DNA of 7,695 bases from Clostridium sp. CAG:921 (lineage in GTDB: Bacteria; Bacillota; Clostridia; TANB77; CAG-465), in assembly GCA_000433135.1 (NCBI GenBank), contig HF991958.1, positions 4,548-12,242 on the forward strand. Reading direction: 5' to 3'. The notes below the pieces were generated by a model, which was not told the origin of the DNA, searched no databases, and saw only the letters and a program-made list of their open reading frames with translations. The first letter of the stretch is position 1, and each line of letters opens with the position of its first letter. Below are positions 1 through 6,630 of the stretch, piece after piece. Both the position numbers and the translations under genes were made by a program.

Positions 1-59
1 CTTACACCCGGTCCATCTACTGTACTAAAACTTTCAATTGAATGTATTTTTCCAAGCAT
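1..59 (-). CDS. pflA: Pyruvate formate-lyase activating enzyme, 5' end only (truncated by window edge)
   Basis: Only the first 19 complete codons are visible; the gene runs off the left edge. The peptide begins MLGKIHSIES and contains STVDGPGV, which matches the N-terminus of PflA (E. coli has a very similar IHSFES...TVDGPGIR). The family is a radical SAM enzyme that uses a [4Fe-4S] cluster and S-adenosylmethionine to install the glycyl radical on PFL. The CxxxCxxC cluster motif would lie just outside the window and is not seen. The ATG at 57-59 is preceded on the minus strand by AAAAGGAGGAAGTAC, a strong RBS, which fixes the start. It lies downstream of pflB on the same strand, the usual pflB-pflA order, but a terminator and a separate promoter lie between them. 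The name is well supported by the motif plus the neighbour, even though the visible part is very short. Confidence 0.9.
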   Translation of the reverse strand, partial: MLGKIHSIESFSTVDGPGV

Positions 60-133
60 GTACTTCCTCCTTTTTATTAATTTTTGTATTTTTTTAATAT
101 TAATTATTTTTAATATTACTTATTAATATAAAA

Positions 134-162
134 ATTATACCATTTGTCAAAAATAGCGTCAA
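134..162 (-). promoter_or_regulatory. Near-consensus sigma-A promoter for pflA
   Basis: On the minus strand, TTGACG (157-162) and TATAAT (134-139) are separated by exactly 17 bp, a near-perfect housekeeping promoter. Transcription would start near position 127, giving a 5' leader of about 68 nt that is almost pure A+T and contains a repeated 12-mer TTTTTAATATTA (plus strand, 91-102 and 107-118). The promoter lies downstream of the terminator that follows pflB, so pflA can be expressed independently of it. Confidence 0.75.
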
Positions 163-216
163 GAATATATCGTATAATTTAGCTATTATTATTTTGCTAA
201 AAATAATTAAATTGTT

Positions 217-254
217 AAAAAGAAAGCAAGGTTACAATTCCAAGCTTTCTTTTT
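217..254. terminator. Bidirectional intrinsic terminator between pflB and pflA
   Basis: An 11-bp inverted repeat, AAAAAGAAAGC (217-227) with GCTTTCTTTTT (244-254), encloses a 16-nt loop in which GG/CC (230-231 with 240-241) can pair further. The A-rich left arm and T-rich right arm give a T-tract after the stem on either strand. It lies about 57 nt after the pflB stop codon, so its natural role is to end or attenuate the pflB transcript. Confidence 0.75.
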
Positions 255-310
255 TGTCATTTTATTTTAAAATATTTTTAGTTTATGTGTTCTTCTTTAT
301 TAGTATTTTT

Positions 311-2560
311 CTACTTTCTATCGTGAAATGTTCTAGATATTATATCTAGTTGATGTTTTCTTGAAAGTTTTACAAAATTAACCGCATATCCAGACACCCT
401 TATTGTAAGTTGAGGATATTTTTCTGGATGATCCATTGCATCAAGTAATACCTCTCTATCAAGAACATTTATATTTATATGATGTCCTGTTTGTTCAAAG
501 TAAGAATCAAGTAATACTCTTAAAGTATCTATTCTCTCATCATCTGCTTTACCAAGTACTGATGGCACCATAGTAAATGTATATGAAATTCCATCCATGC
601 TTTCTTCAAAATCAAGTTTTGCAACTGAATTTAAGGCACAAATAATTCCATTTTTTTCTCTATGATACATTGGATTAGCTCCTGGTGCAAAAGGTTCACC
701 TTTTTTCCTTCCATCAGGCGTAGTACCTGTTTTTTCACCATATACAACATTTGAAGTAATTGTAAGAATTGACATTGTATGCTCAGCGTTTCTGTATGTT
801 GGATATTTCTTTATTTTTTCCATAAACATTTTTTGTATCATAATTGCAATATTGTCTACTTTTTCATCATCATTTCCAAAGCAAGGAAATTCACCTTCAG
901 TTTCAAAATCTACAATAATGCCTCTTTCATCTTTTATAGGTTTTACTTTAGCGTATTTTATAGCACTAAGTGAGTCTGCAACAACAGAAAGTCCAGCAAT
1001 TCCACATGCCATTGTTCTATGAATATCCTTATCATGCAATGCCATTTCTAGTCTTTCATAGCAGTATTTATCATGCATATAATGTATTATATTTAAAGAA
1101 TTTACATATACACCTGCAACCCAATCAAATATTTTATCAAGTCTTTCTAAAATTTCATTATAATCCAATACTTCACTATTTACAAGATCTCCAAGTACTG
1201 GACCTATTTGATCACCAGAGATTTCATCCCTTCCACCATTTATAGCGTAAAGCAAAGATTTAGCTAAATTACATCTAGCGCCAAAAAACTGCATTTGTTT
1301 ACCAGTTCTCATTGGAGAAACGCAACAAGCGATGGAATAATCATCACCATAATATTCTTTCATTAAATCATCATTTTCATATTGAATTGCACTTGTTTTT
1401 ATTGAAACTTTAGATGCAAATTTCTTAAAGCCTTCAGGTAATTTTTCAGACCATAAAACAGTCATGTTAGGTTCTGGAGCAGGTCCTAAATTAAATTGAG
1501 TTTGTAATATTCTAAATGAATTTTTAGTAACAAGTGTATCACCAGATGCACTCATTCCACCAATACATTCTGTAACCCAATTTGGATCACCTGCAAAAAG
1601 TGCACTATACTCTTTTGTTCTCATAAATCTAACCATTCTTAATTTTATGATTAACTGATCCATTAATTCTTGTGCTTCTTGTTCAGTTAAAATTCCTGCT
1701 TTCATATCATGTTCAATATATATATCTAAAAATGTTGAAATTCTACCTATACTCATTGCAGCACCATTTTGTTCTTTTATAGCACCAAGATATCCAAAAT
1801 AAGTCCACTGTATAGCCTCTTTAGCATTTGTAGCAGGATTTGAAATATCATATCCATACTCAAGTGCCATTTGCTTTAATTCATTTAAAGCATTGATTTG
1901 TTCTGATATTTCTTCTCTTCTTCTTATTGTTTCTTCATTCATAGAAGAAACTTCAAGCTCCAATTTTTGATTATTTTTATCCTCGATTAACATGTCCACA
2001 CCATAAAGTGCTACTCTTCTATAATCTCCAATTATTCTTCCTCTACCATAAGCATCAGGAAGACCAGTTATTATCCCTGATTTTCTGCATTTTCTCATTT
2101 GAGTCGTATAAGCGTCAAATACACCTTGATTATGAGTTTTTCTGTACTTTGTAAATATTTCTTCTACCTCATCATCAATCTTGTATCCATATTGTTCTAA
2201 TGCTTTAGCTGCAGTTCTTATTCCACCATTTGGCATCATTGCTCTTTTTAAAGGTTTATCTGTTTGTAACCCTACAATAATTTCCAAGTCTTTATCAACA
2301 TATCCTGCTTCATGTGAAGTTATTGTTGATATAATCTTTGTATCAGCATCAAGAACACCATCTTTTTTCATTTCATCTTGCATAAGTAAAGCTACTTTTT
2401 TCCATAAATTATTAGTTTTTTCAGTAGGTCCTACTAAAAAAGAATCGTCACCTTCATATTTTGTATAATTTTTTAAAATAAAGTCTCTAACATCAATTTT
2501 ACTACACCACGTTCCTTTATTAAAGTCTTTCCAAGCTGCTTGATTTTCTTTTTCTAACAT
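311..2560 (-). CDS. pflB: Formate C-acetyltransferase (pyruvate formate-lyase)
   Basis: The 749-aa cytoplasmic glycyl-radical enzyme converts pyruvate and CoA to acetyl-CoA and formate in anaerobic fermentation. Length is close to the E. coli enzyme (760 aa), and the fold is complete: an N-terminal PFL domain to about residue 620 and a C-terminal glycyl-radical domain. The adjacent catalytic cysteines are C412 and C413 in IACCVSPM, followed by [10 protein letters not shown]. The radical loop RVSGYAV puts the radical glycine at G724, near the C-terminus as expected. The ATG at 2558-2560 has GGAGGT six bases upstream, so this start is firm. pflA follows on the same strand. A redox or anaerobic control region is plausible at 2597-2673. 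The paralogous 2-ketobutyrate formate-lyase (TdcE type) cannot be fully excluded from sequence alone, but the pflA neighbour and absence of threonine-catabolism genes favour PflB. No frameshift or missing active-site residue is seen. Confidence 0.97.
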   Translation of the reverse strand: MLEKENQAAWKDFNKGTWCSKIDVRDFILKNYTKYEGDDSFLVGPTEKTNNLWKKVALLMQDEMKKDGVLDADTKIISTITSHEAGYVDKDLEIIVGLQTDKPLKRAMMPNGGIRTAAKALEQYGYKIDDEVEEIFTKYRKTHNQGVFDAYTTQMRKCRKSGIITGLPDAYGRGRIIGDYRRVALYGVDMLIEDKNNQKLELEVSSMNEETIRRREEISEQINALNELKQMALEYGYDISNPATNAKEAIQWTYFGYLGAIKEQNGAAMSIGRISTFLDIYIEHDMKAGILTEQEAQELMDQLIIKLRMVRFMRTKEYSALFAGDPNWVTECIGGMSASGDTLVTKNSFRILQTQFNLGPAPEPNMTVLWSEKLPEGFKKFASKVSIKTSAIQYENDDLMKEYYGDDYSIACCVSPMRTGKQMQFFGARCNLAKSLLYAINGGRDEISGDQIGPVLGDLVNSEVLDYNEILERLDKIFDWVAGVYVNSLNIIHYMHDKYCYERLEMALHDKDIHRTMACGIAGLSVVADSLSAIKYAKVKPIKDERGIIVDFETEGEFPCFGNDDEKVDNIAIMIQKMFMEKIKKYPTYRNAEHTMSILTITSNVVYGEKTGTTPDGRKKGEPFAPGANPMYHREKNGIICALNSVAKLDFEESMDGISYTFTMVPSVLGKADDERIDTLRVLLDSYFEQTGHHININVLDREVLLDAMDHPEKYPQLTIRVSGYAVNFVKLSRKHQLDIISRTFHDRK

Positions 2561-2596
2561 AAATCTACCTCCATATCAAGTACCATTGTACTAGCA

Positions 2597-2610
2597 ATAG
2601 TATATACTAT
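2597..2610. promoter_or_regulatory. 14-bp perfect palindrome over the pflB -10 box
   Basis: ATAGTATATACTAT is its own reverse complement and contains the minus-strand -10 hexamer TATACT (2599-2604). A dimeric repressor bound here would block pflB initiation. In a sequence this A+T-rich, palindromes arise by chance, and promoter -10 regions are themselves TA-rich, so the operator role is only a suggestion. Confidence 0.3.
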
Positions 2611-2627
2611 AACTATAAAAAAATCAA
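2599..2627 (-). promoter_or_regulatory. Sigma-A-type promoter for pflB
   Basis: On the minus strand, TTGATT (2622-2627) and TATACT (2599-2604) are 17 bp apart. Predicted initiation near 2592 gives a leader of about 31 nt that contains the pflB RBS. The -35 box touches the first of the two direct repeats upstream. A weaker upstream candidate, TTGTTT (2738-2743), 16 bp, TATAAA (2716-2721), also points towards pflB. Confidence 0.65.
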
Positions 2628-2673
2628 CAAACATTTTGTGAAATTATTGACACAAACATTTTATAAAATTATT
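2627..2673. repeat. Two 22-bp imperfect direct repeats upstream of pflB (candidate operator)
   Basis: Copy 1 (2627-2648) and copy 2 (2652-2673) match at 20 of 22 positions; both start ACAAACATTTT and end AATTATT, with differences at 2638/2663 and 2640/2665 (G versus A). The period is 25 bp. Copy 1 contains the inverted repeat ACAAA-CAT-TTTGT (2627-2639). A second inverted repeat, TTTGTG-N10-CACAAA (2635-2656), bridges the two copies. They lie immediately upstream of the pflB -35 box, where an activator or a redox regulator would bind. The arms resemble half-sites of Rex (TTGTGA type) or Crp/Fnr-family proteins, but the spacing differs from both consensus operators, so the regulator is not identified. 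Confidence 0.5.
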
Positions 2674-2764
2674 TTTCACTTACACTTAATCTGTTATTTA
2701 ATCTTACTTTGTATATTTATATGCTACATAAGTAAATAAACAAAAGTTACACTAAATCAACCCC

Positions 2765-2793
2765 TTGTAAATTACTGTATATTAATGTATAAT
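2765..2793 (+). promoter_or_regulatory. Sigma-A-type promoter for the 139-aa hypothetical gene
   Basis: TTGTAA (2765-2770) and a perfect TATAAT (2788-2793) are separated by 17 bp. Initiation near 2800 would start the transcript at or just before the RBS (GAGGTGAT, 2801-2808), leaving only about 16 nt before the ATG at 2816. It is divergent from the pflB promoter, with about 140 bp between the two. Confidence 0.65.
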
Positions 2794-2815
2794 ACTAAAA
2801 GAGGTGATATCAAAG

Positions 2816-3235
2816 ATGTGTATTAATGAAAATGTAGCAAAAAATGACATAGAATACGAAAAAAAACAATATATAAACAACAAAAAAGAGTATATAAATT
2901 CAATTTTTCTATCACAAAAAAATTTTGAAAAAATATTAAAAAAATACCTTGAAAAATTGGTATTAATTTCAAAAAAATTAAATTCAAATAGCACCAAAGA
3001 AGTTTTAGAAATTCTAGTAGAATTTAAAAAAATTCTATCTGTGTACAATCAAAATATATCTTTGCTAACCACTTTAAAAGAGCAAACTGAAAGTAATACT
3101 TTAATAGAAGCAACAATAACTGATAATTATCCTAAATCATATAGTTTAATTTTGACTGTACAAAAAAACACTATTTTAATTGAAGAATTCATTTTAAAGT
3201 TAATAGATTTTATCGATAAAAATTTAACTAACTAA
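2816..3235 (+). CDS. Hypothetical protein, 139 aa, helical and Lys/Glu/Asn-rich
   Basis: I do not recognise this protein. It begins MCINENVAKN and has no signal peptide, no membrane segment and no cysteine motif. Residues about 20-70 are rich in Lys, Glu, Leu and Ile with amphipathic spacing, suggesting a long helix or coiled coil. A second helical stretch (about 70-90) and an Ile/Leu-rich C-terminal helix (about 115-139) follow, overall like a small helical-bundle cytoplasmic protein. The start is set by GAGGTGAT at 2801-2808, seven bases before the ATG at 2816; an in-frame GTG at 2804 lies inside that RBS and is rejected. It has its own promoter and a terminator just downstream, so it is monocistronic. 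It is divergent from pflB and convergent with the ATPase gene, and neither neighbour suggests a function. A chaperone-like or regulatory role would be a guess. Confidence 0.75.
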   Translation: MCINENVAKNDIEYEKKQYINNKKEYINSIFLSQKNFEKILKKYLEKLVLISKKLNSNSTKEVLEILVEFKKILSVYNQNISLLTTLKEQTESNTLIEATITDNYPKSYSLILTVQKNTILIEEFILKLIDFIDKNLTN

Positions 3236-3260
3236 TAGACATTAAAATTTTAATATAAAA

Positions 3261-3283
3261 GCTTTTTAATTGCTTTAAAAAGC
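3261..3283. other. Hairpin overlapping the convergent-gene terminator
   Basis: GCTTTTTAA (3261-3269) pairs perfectly with TTAAAAAGC (3275-3283) across a five-base loop. The right arm is shared with the terminator stem at 3277-3316, so the two structures exclude each other. It may be a second weaker terminator for minus-strand transcripts, since the minus-strand stem also ends in T-rich sequence. Confidence 0.4.
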
Positions 3284-3316
3284 CGTAAGCCATATTATTG
3301 ACTTACAGCTTTTTTT
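3277..3316. terminator. Bidirectional terminator between convergent genes
   Basis: AAAAAGC-C-GTAAG (3277-3289) pairs with CTTAC-A-GCTTTTT (3302-3314), with one C/A mismatch and a 12-nt loop, followed by further T residues to 3316. The arms are A-rich on the left and T-rich on the right, so it works on both strands. It lies about 40 nt past the stop of the plus-strand hypothetical gene and immediately after the stop codon (3318-3320) of the minus-strand ATPase gene. Confidence 0.85.
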
Positions 3317-3317
3317 A

Positions 3318-5945
3318 TTATAGCCACTCACCATATTTTTTTATATACATTTTTTTCACTTTTGAAACTATAAAAAAATAAATACATATTAACATAAACA
3401 AAATCAAATAAAATATAGGTGGTAATATAACAAAATTAAATGAGCTTACTTTACTAAGTACTATCGGTATTACTACTGTTAAAATTAAAGAAAAAACAGT
3501 TAATATATTAAGTTTTTTGCTAGCATTTGACTCAATAAATGGCTTCTTAGCAGTCCTAACATTAAATATTATCATGAGTTCTGTTGCAAGACATGTAACA
3601 AACCAAGCTGTTTGAAAATATGCTTGGTTTTGCACACTATTGTACTTTAATACAAACCAAAACATAAAAAATGCAATTACATCTATAATTGAACTTGTTA
3701 TTCCCATTACCTTCATAAATCTTGATATTCCTTTAGTATCCCACTTTCTTGGCTTTTCTAATAACTCTTTATCAACATTATCATAAGGAATTCCAATTTG
3801 TGAAAAATCATATATAAAATCTTGAAGTAACATTTGAATTGGAAGTAAAGGCAAAAATGGTAGGAATACACTAGCTACCATTATGCTAAAAACATCTCCA
3901 AAATCACCACTTAGTGCCATTTTCATGTATTTTATAATATTAGCATAAACAGTTCTACCTTCAATTACACCATCATATACTACATTCAAACTCTGTTTTA
4001 AAATTATAATATCACTAGCCTCTTTAGCAATAGACATTGCACTATCAACAGAAATTCCAACATCGGCATTATTAAGAGATGGAGCATCATTTACGCCATC
4101 TCCCATATAGCCAACTACATGAGAGTTATTTTTATATAAATTAACTACCCTTTCTTTTTGTAATGGGTTCATTCTTGCAAAAACATCAATTTTTTCTATT
4201 TTCTTACTTAATTCTTCATCTGACATTTTGTCAATATCACTTCCAAGTAAAATGTCATCACCATTTAATCCAACCATATTACATATATTTTTAGTTGCAT
4301 ATGGATTATCACCCGTAAGTATTTTTGTTTTTACCCCTACCTTTGCTAATTTAACAAGTGTAGATTTTACATCTTTTTTCGCTGGATCTAAAAATCCAAC
4401 AAATCCAACAAAGCTCATATTGCTCTCACAATCTACACTAAACTTATCTTTTCCTGGATAATCATTATCTTTTTGTGCTAGTGCAATCACTTGCATACCA
4501 CTGCTTGCAAGTTCAATTGCCATTTGTTCTACCTTTTGAATAATGTTTTCGTCTGCTTCAATAATTTCACCATCTACATTTATATTTATACATTTTTTCA
4601 ATATTTCTTCTAATGCACCTTTAGTAATCATTTTATAACTATTTTTACTTTTAACAACAACACTTTGAAGTTTTCTTGTATAATCAAATGGTATTTCGTC
4701 AACTTTTTCATACTCTATTACTTTAGACTTTATATCATTTTTTTTACCATAATCAAGAATAGCTTTATCAATTAAATTTTTTATACCAGTACTATAAAAA
4801 CTATTTAAAAATGAATATTTTAATACATTTTCGCTCTCTTTTCCAAATGGATCTATATACTTTTGCAATGTAATTTTATTTTCTGTTAAAGTTCCAGTTT
4901 TATCTGTACATAATATATCAATTGCTCCAAGATTTTGAATTGCTTCCATTTTTTTTACTAATGTCTTTTTTTTGGCAAGTGATCTAGCACCTTTTGTTAA
5001 ATTTACATTTAGTATCATTGGTAACATACTAGGAGTTATACCAACAGCAACTGAAAGTGCAAAAAGTAAGGCTTCATTTATATTTTTCTTTATAATTCCG
5101 TCAACAATCACAACCGTAAAGCAAACAGCAATCATGTATTTTATAAGTAAATTTGATATACTCTTTATTCCTTTTTCAAAGTTAGTTGATTTACTAGACA
5201 CATCTGTTTGGTCGCCAATTTTACCAAGATATGTATCAAATCCAGTAGATATTACAACTCCTGTTCCTTTTCCACTTATAACAGACGTTCCCATTAAACA
5301 TATATTGTCAATGTTAAAAATTTCATTTGAAACTTTAGCATTATTTTCAAATTTTTCAACTAATACACTTTCTCCAGTAAATACAGCCTGATTTAAAAAT
5401 AAATCTCTACAATCAATTATCCTTACATCTGCTGGAATTATAGTGCCAGCACTAAGTTTTACAATATCTCCTACAACAATATCTTCTACTTTTACTTCAA
5501 TTTCCTTGTTATTTCTTAGTACTATTGCTGAGGTATATATTTTTTCCTTTAAGCTTTGGTTAAACTTATATGCAAAATAATCTTGAAAGAATCTAATAAG
5601 TGCACTAATTGTTGCTATCCCTACTATTATACAAGATCCAAGTTTATCACCTAAGAACCAATTTATTACAGCTAGAAAAAATAAAATTATTATAAACTCA
5701 TCCTTAAATGACTCAAATAGGAAATATAATATTCCTCGATTATCTTTTTTTACTACTATGTTTTTACCATCTTTTTTTAGTCTTTCTTTAACTTGACTTA
5801 AGGTAAGTCCGCTTTCTTTGCTACATGTATCATCTAAAACATTTTTACTAGATTCATTTGAAATTTTCAAATATCTTTTTAGAATTTCAGAATCATCATT
5901 TTTTAATTCTTTATTTTTCCTTTTTATATCAAATATTCTAATCAT
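3318..5945 (-). CDS. mgtA: MgtA-type (P3B) magnesium/cation-translocating P-type ATPase
   Basis: This 875-aa inner-membrane ATPase is close to E. coli MgtA (898 aa) in length and layout. Visible parts: N-terminal cytosolic region with cation-ATPase N-domain (about 1-70); M1-M2 (about 75-125); actuator domain with FTGES (189-193); M3-M4 (about 265-315); phosphorylation motif DKTGT with D348; nucleotide-binding KGA (442-444); TGDNP (544-548); hinge MGDGVND (614-620); and M5-M10 (about 675-865). The segment FLPFLPLLPIQ with IPYDNVD is typical of MgtA/MgtB rather than Ca2+ or K+ pumps. P3B pumps bring Mg2+ into the cell. The M4 motif reads TPSMLP (S306) where E. coli MgtA has TPEMLP, and several M5/M6 Asn are Asp (D681, D684, D709), so ion preference may differ. 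The start ATG at 5943-5945 has AGAGGC six bases upstream. No clear promoter of its own is seen; it probably shares one with the small membrane-protein gene upstream. Confidence 0.9.
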   Translation of the reverse strand: MIRIFDIKRKNKELKNDDSEILKRYLKISNESSKNVLDDTCSKESGLTLSQVKERLKKDGKNIVVKKDNRGILYFLFESFKDEFIIILFFLAVINWFLGDKLGSCIIVGIATISALIRFFQDYFAYKFNQSLKEKIYTSAIVLRNNKEIEVKVEDIVVGDIVKLSAGTIIPADVRIIDCRDLFLNQAVFTGESVLVEKFENNAKVSNEIFNIDNICLMGTSVISGKGTGVVISTGFDTYLGKIGDQTDVSSKSTNFEKGIKSISNLLIKYMIAVCFTVVIVDGIIKKNINEALLFALSVAVGITPSMLPMILNVNLTKGARSLAKKKTLVKKMEAIQNLGAIDILCTDKTGTLTENKITLQKYIDPFGKESENVLKYSFLNSFYSTGIKNLIDKAILDYGKKNDIKSKVIEYEKVDEIPFDYTRKLQSVVVKSKNSYKMITKGALEEILKKCININVDGEIIEADENIIQKVEQMAIELASSGMQVIALAQKDNDYPGKDKFSVDCESNMSFVGFVGFLDPAKKDVKSTLVKLAKVGVKTKILTGDNPYATKNICNMVGLNGDDILLGSDIDKMSDEELSKKIEKIDVFARMNPLQKERVVNLYKNNSHVVGYMGDGVNDAPSLNNADVGISVDSAMSIAKEASDIIILKQSLNVVYDGVIEGRTVYANIIKYMKMALSGDFGDVFSIMVASVFLPFLPLLPIQMLLQDFIYDFSQIGIPYDNVDKELLEKPRKWDTKGISRFMKVMGITSSIIDVIAFFMFWFVLKYNSVQNQAYFQTAWFVTCLATELMIIFNVRTAKKPFIESNASKKLNILTVFSLILTVVIPIVLSKVSSFNFVILPPIFYLILFMLICIYFFIVSKVKKMYIKKYGEWL

Positions 5946-5958
5946 AAAAAAGCCTCTT

Positions 5959-6000
5959 TTATATTATTTTTTATATTACTTTATATTATTCTATATTCAT
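5959..6000. repeat. Short A+T tandem repeat upstream of the ATPase gene
   Basis: TTATATTAYT-like 10-mers begin at 5959, 5971 and 5981, with a degenerate copy CTATATTCAT at 5991. The last three are in 10-bp phase, one helical turn. They fill most of the 110-bp gap between the small membrane-protein gene and the ATPase gene, just upstream of the ATPase RBS. No terminator hairpin and no convincing -35 box is seen in the gap. Low sequence complexity may account for the repeat. Confidence 0.35.
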
Positions 6001-6055
6001 CACATATTTATTTATATTTTTTGTTTTTTCTACATTTTCTTATTTTTTTATAAAA

Positions 6056-6382
6056 CTAACTCAAATCACTATCTTCTTTTTTATCATCATTTTTTTTATT
6101 TTTCCTTACATATAATAAATTCTTATGCGAAAAATAATACTTAAATCCACCAACAGCAATAGCAACTATTATAAATATTCCAAATACCCAGCCCCATATG
6201 CTCATCATCTTGTTAGATACTTCATCATTTACTTCATTCATTACTTGGTTTTCTAAATTATCAATAGTCATATCTGCAAGTGCAAAAATTGGTCTAACAT
6301 TAATTAACAGCATCACTGTACAAAATATAAACACCTTAGTTAAATTTTTAAAATTTTGATTATATAGTTTAATTTTTCTCAT
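6056..6382 (-). CDS. Small exported single-span membrane protein of unknown function, 108 aa
   Basis: I do not recognise a family. The N-terminus is a typical signal peptide: basic MRKIK, hydrophobic core VFIFCTVMLLI (about 17-27), and a likely signal peptidase I site after FALA (about residue 36). The mature protein has a short acidic outer segment (DMTIDNLENQ, about 37-60), one strong membrane span (IWGWVFGIFIIVAIAVGGF, about 62-80), and a cytoplasmic tail ending in a charged KKNDDKKEDSDLS stretch. The start is the ATG at 6380-6382, preceded by GGAGGAGAGT; an in-frame GTG at 6434-6436 gives a longer frame but lacks an RBS and would bury the signal peptide. It lies 110 bp upstream of the MgtA-like gene on the same strand with no terminator between, so cotranscription is likely. 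The size and topology would fit a pump accessory or regulatory peptide, but this is inference from position only. Confidence 0.8.
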   Translation of the reverse strand: MRKIKLYNQNFKNLTKVFIFCTVMLLINVRPIFALADMTIDNLENQVMNEVNDEVSNKMMSIWGWVFGIFIIVAIAVGGFKYYFSHKNLLYVRKNKKNDDKKEDSDLS

Positions 6383-6456
6383 ACTCTCCTCCATATAAAT
6401 ATAATTAATAGTTTGATAATAGTAAATCATATACACCTACTATAAAATCAATAAAG

Positions 6457-6486
6457 ATGATACCACATTTATTAAGCTTTTTTCAA
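6457..6486 (-). promoter_or_regulatory. Extended -10 promoter for the small membrane protein/ATPase operon
   Basis: On the minus strand, TTGAAA (6481-6486), an 18-bp spacer and TATCAT (6457-6462) form a promoter, strengthened by TGG directly before the -10 box (extended -10 TGn). Initiation near 6450 leaves a leader of about 68 nt. That leader holds a six-bp inverted repeat, ATAGTA (6419-6424) with TACTAT (6438-6443). I see no recognisable Mg2+ riboswitch; the leader is far shorter than the M-box class. Confidence 0.6.
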
Positions 6487-6577
6487 TACATTTTTGTACA
6501 TTTTTAATTTTTTCACAAATTTAGATTTATTATTTATGCATTTAAAAGTTATTTTTGTTTTTAATTAGTATCGTATA

Positions 6578-6611
6578 AAAATAACTCTTGCAACAATACA
6601 AGAGTTATTTT
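6578..6611 (-). terminator. Intrinsic terminator of the right-hand unknown gene
   Basis: A perfect 13-bp stem, AAAATAACTCTTG (6578-6590) with CAAGAGTTATTTT (6599-6611), encloses an 8-nt loop. Read on the minus strand it is followed by TTTTTATA. It lies about 20 nt after the stop codon of the gene at 6631, separating that gene from the promoter at 6457-6486. Confidence 0.85.
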
Positions 6612-6630
6612 AAGAAATCATATGCTAATA

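Noticed and set aside
178..201. Inverted repeat TTTAGC...GCTAAA upstream of the pflA promoter as a terminator or operator
   Set aside because: The stem is only six bp with a 12-nt loop in very A+T-rich DNA, and a stronger terminator lies beside it.
209..218. TTGTTAA-like sequence as a Rex operator near pflA
   Set aside because: Only one half-site is present; the expected TTAACAA partner four bases later is absent.
2804..2815. GTG start four codons upstream for the 139-aa hypothetical protein
   Set aside because: The GTG lies inside the GAGGTGAT ribosome-binding site that serves the ATG at 2816.
2782..3048. Minus-strand open frame of 88 residues opposite the hypothetical gene
   Set aside because: It is antisense to a gene with promoter, RBS and terminator, has a Phe/Tyr/Ser-rich composition typical of the reverse of Lys/Asn-rich coding sequence, and would overlap the opposing start signals.
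4972..5391. Plus-strand open frame of 139 residues inside the ATPase gene
   Set aside because: It lies wholly opposite highly conserved ATPase coding sequence; the same applies to the shorter plus-strand frames at 779-973, 970-1245, 2181-2468, 4228-4461, 5818-6144 and 6791-6997.
6383..6436. Longer reading of the small membrane protein starting at the GTG at 6434-6436
   Set aside because: There is no RBS before the GTG, and the ATG at 6380-6382 has a strong GGAGGAGAGT and begins directly with a normal signal peptide.
6383..6450. Mg2+-sensing riboswitch in the leader of the small protein/ATPase operon
   Set aside because: The leader is only about 68 nt, with one weak six-bp hairpin, too short and simple for an M-box or other known Mg2+ riboswitch.
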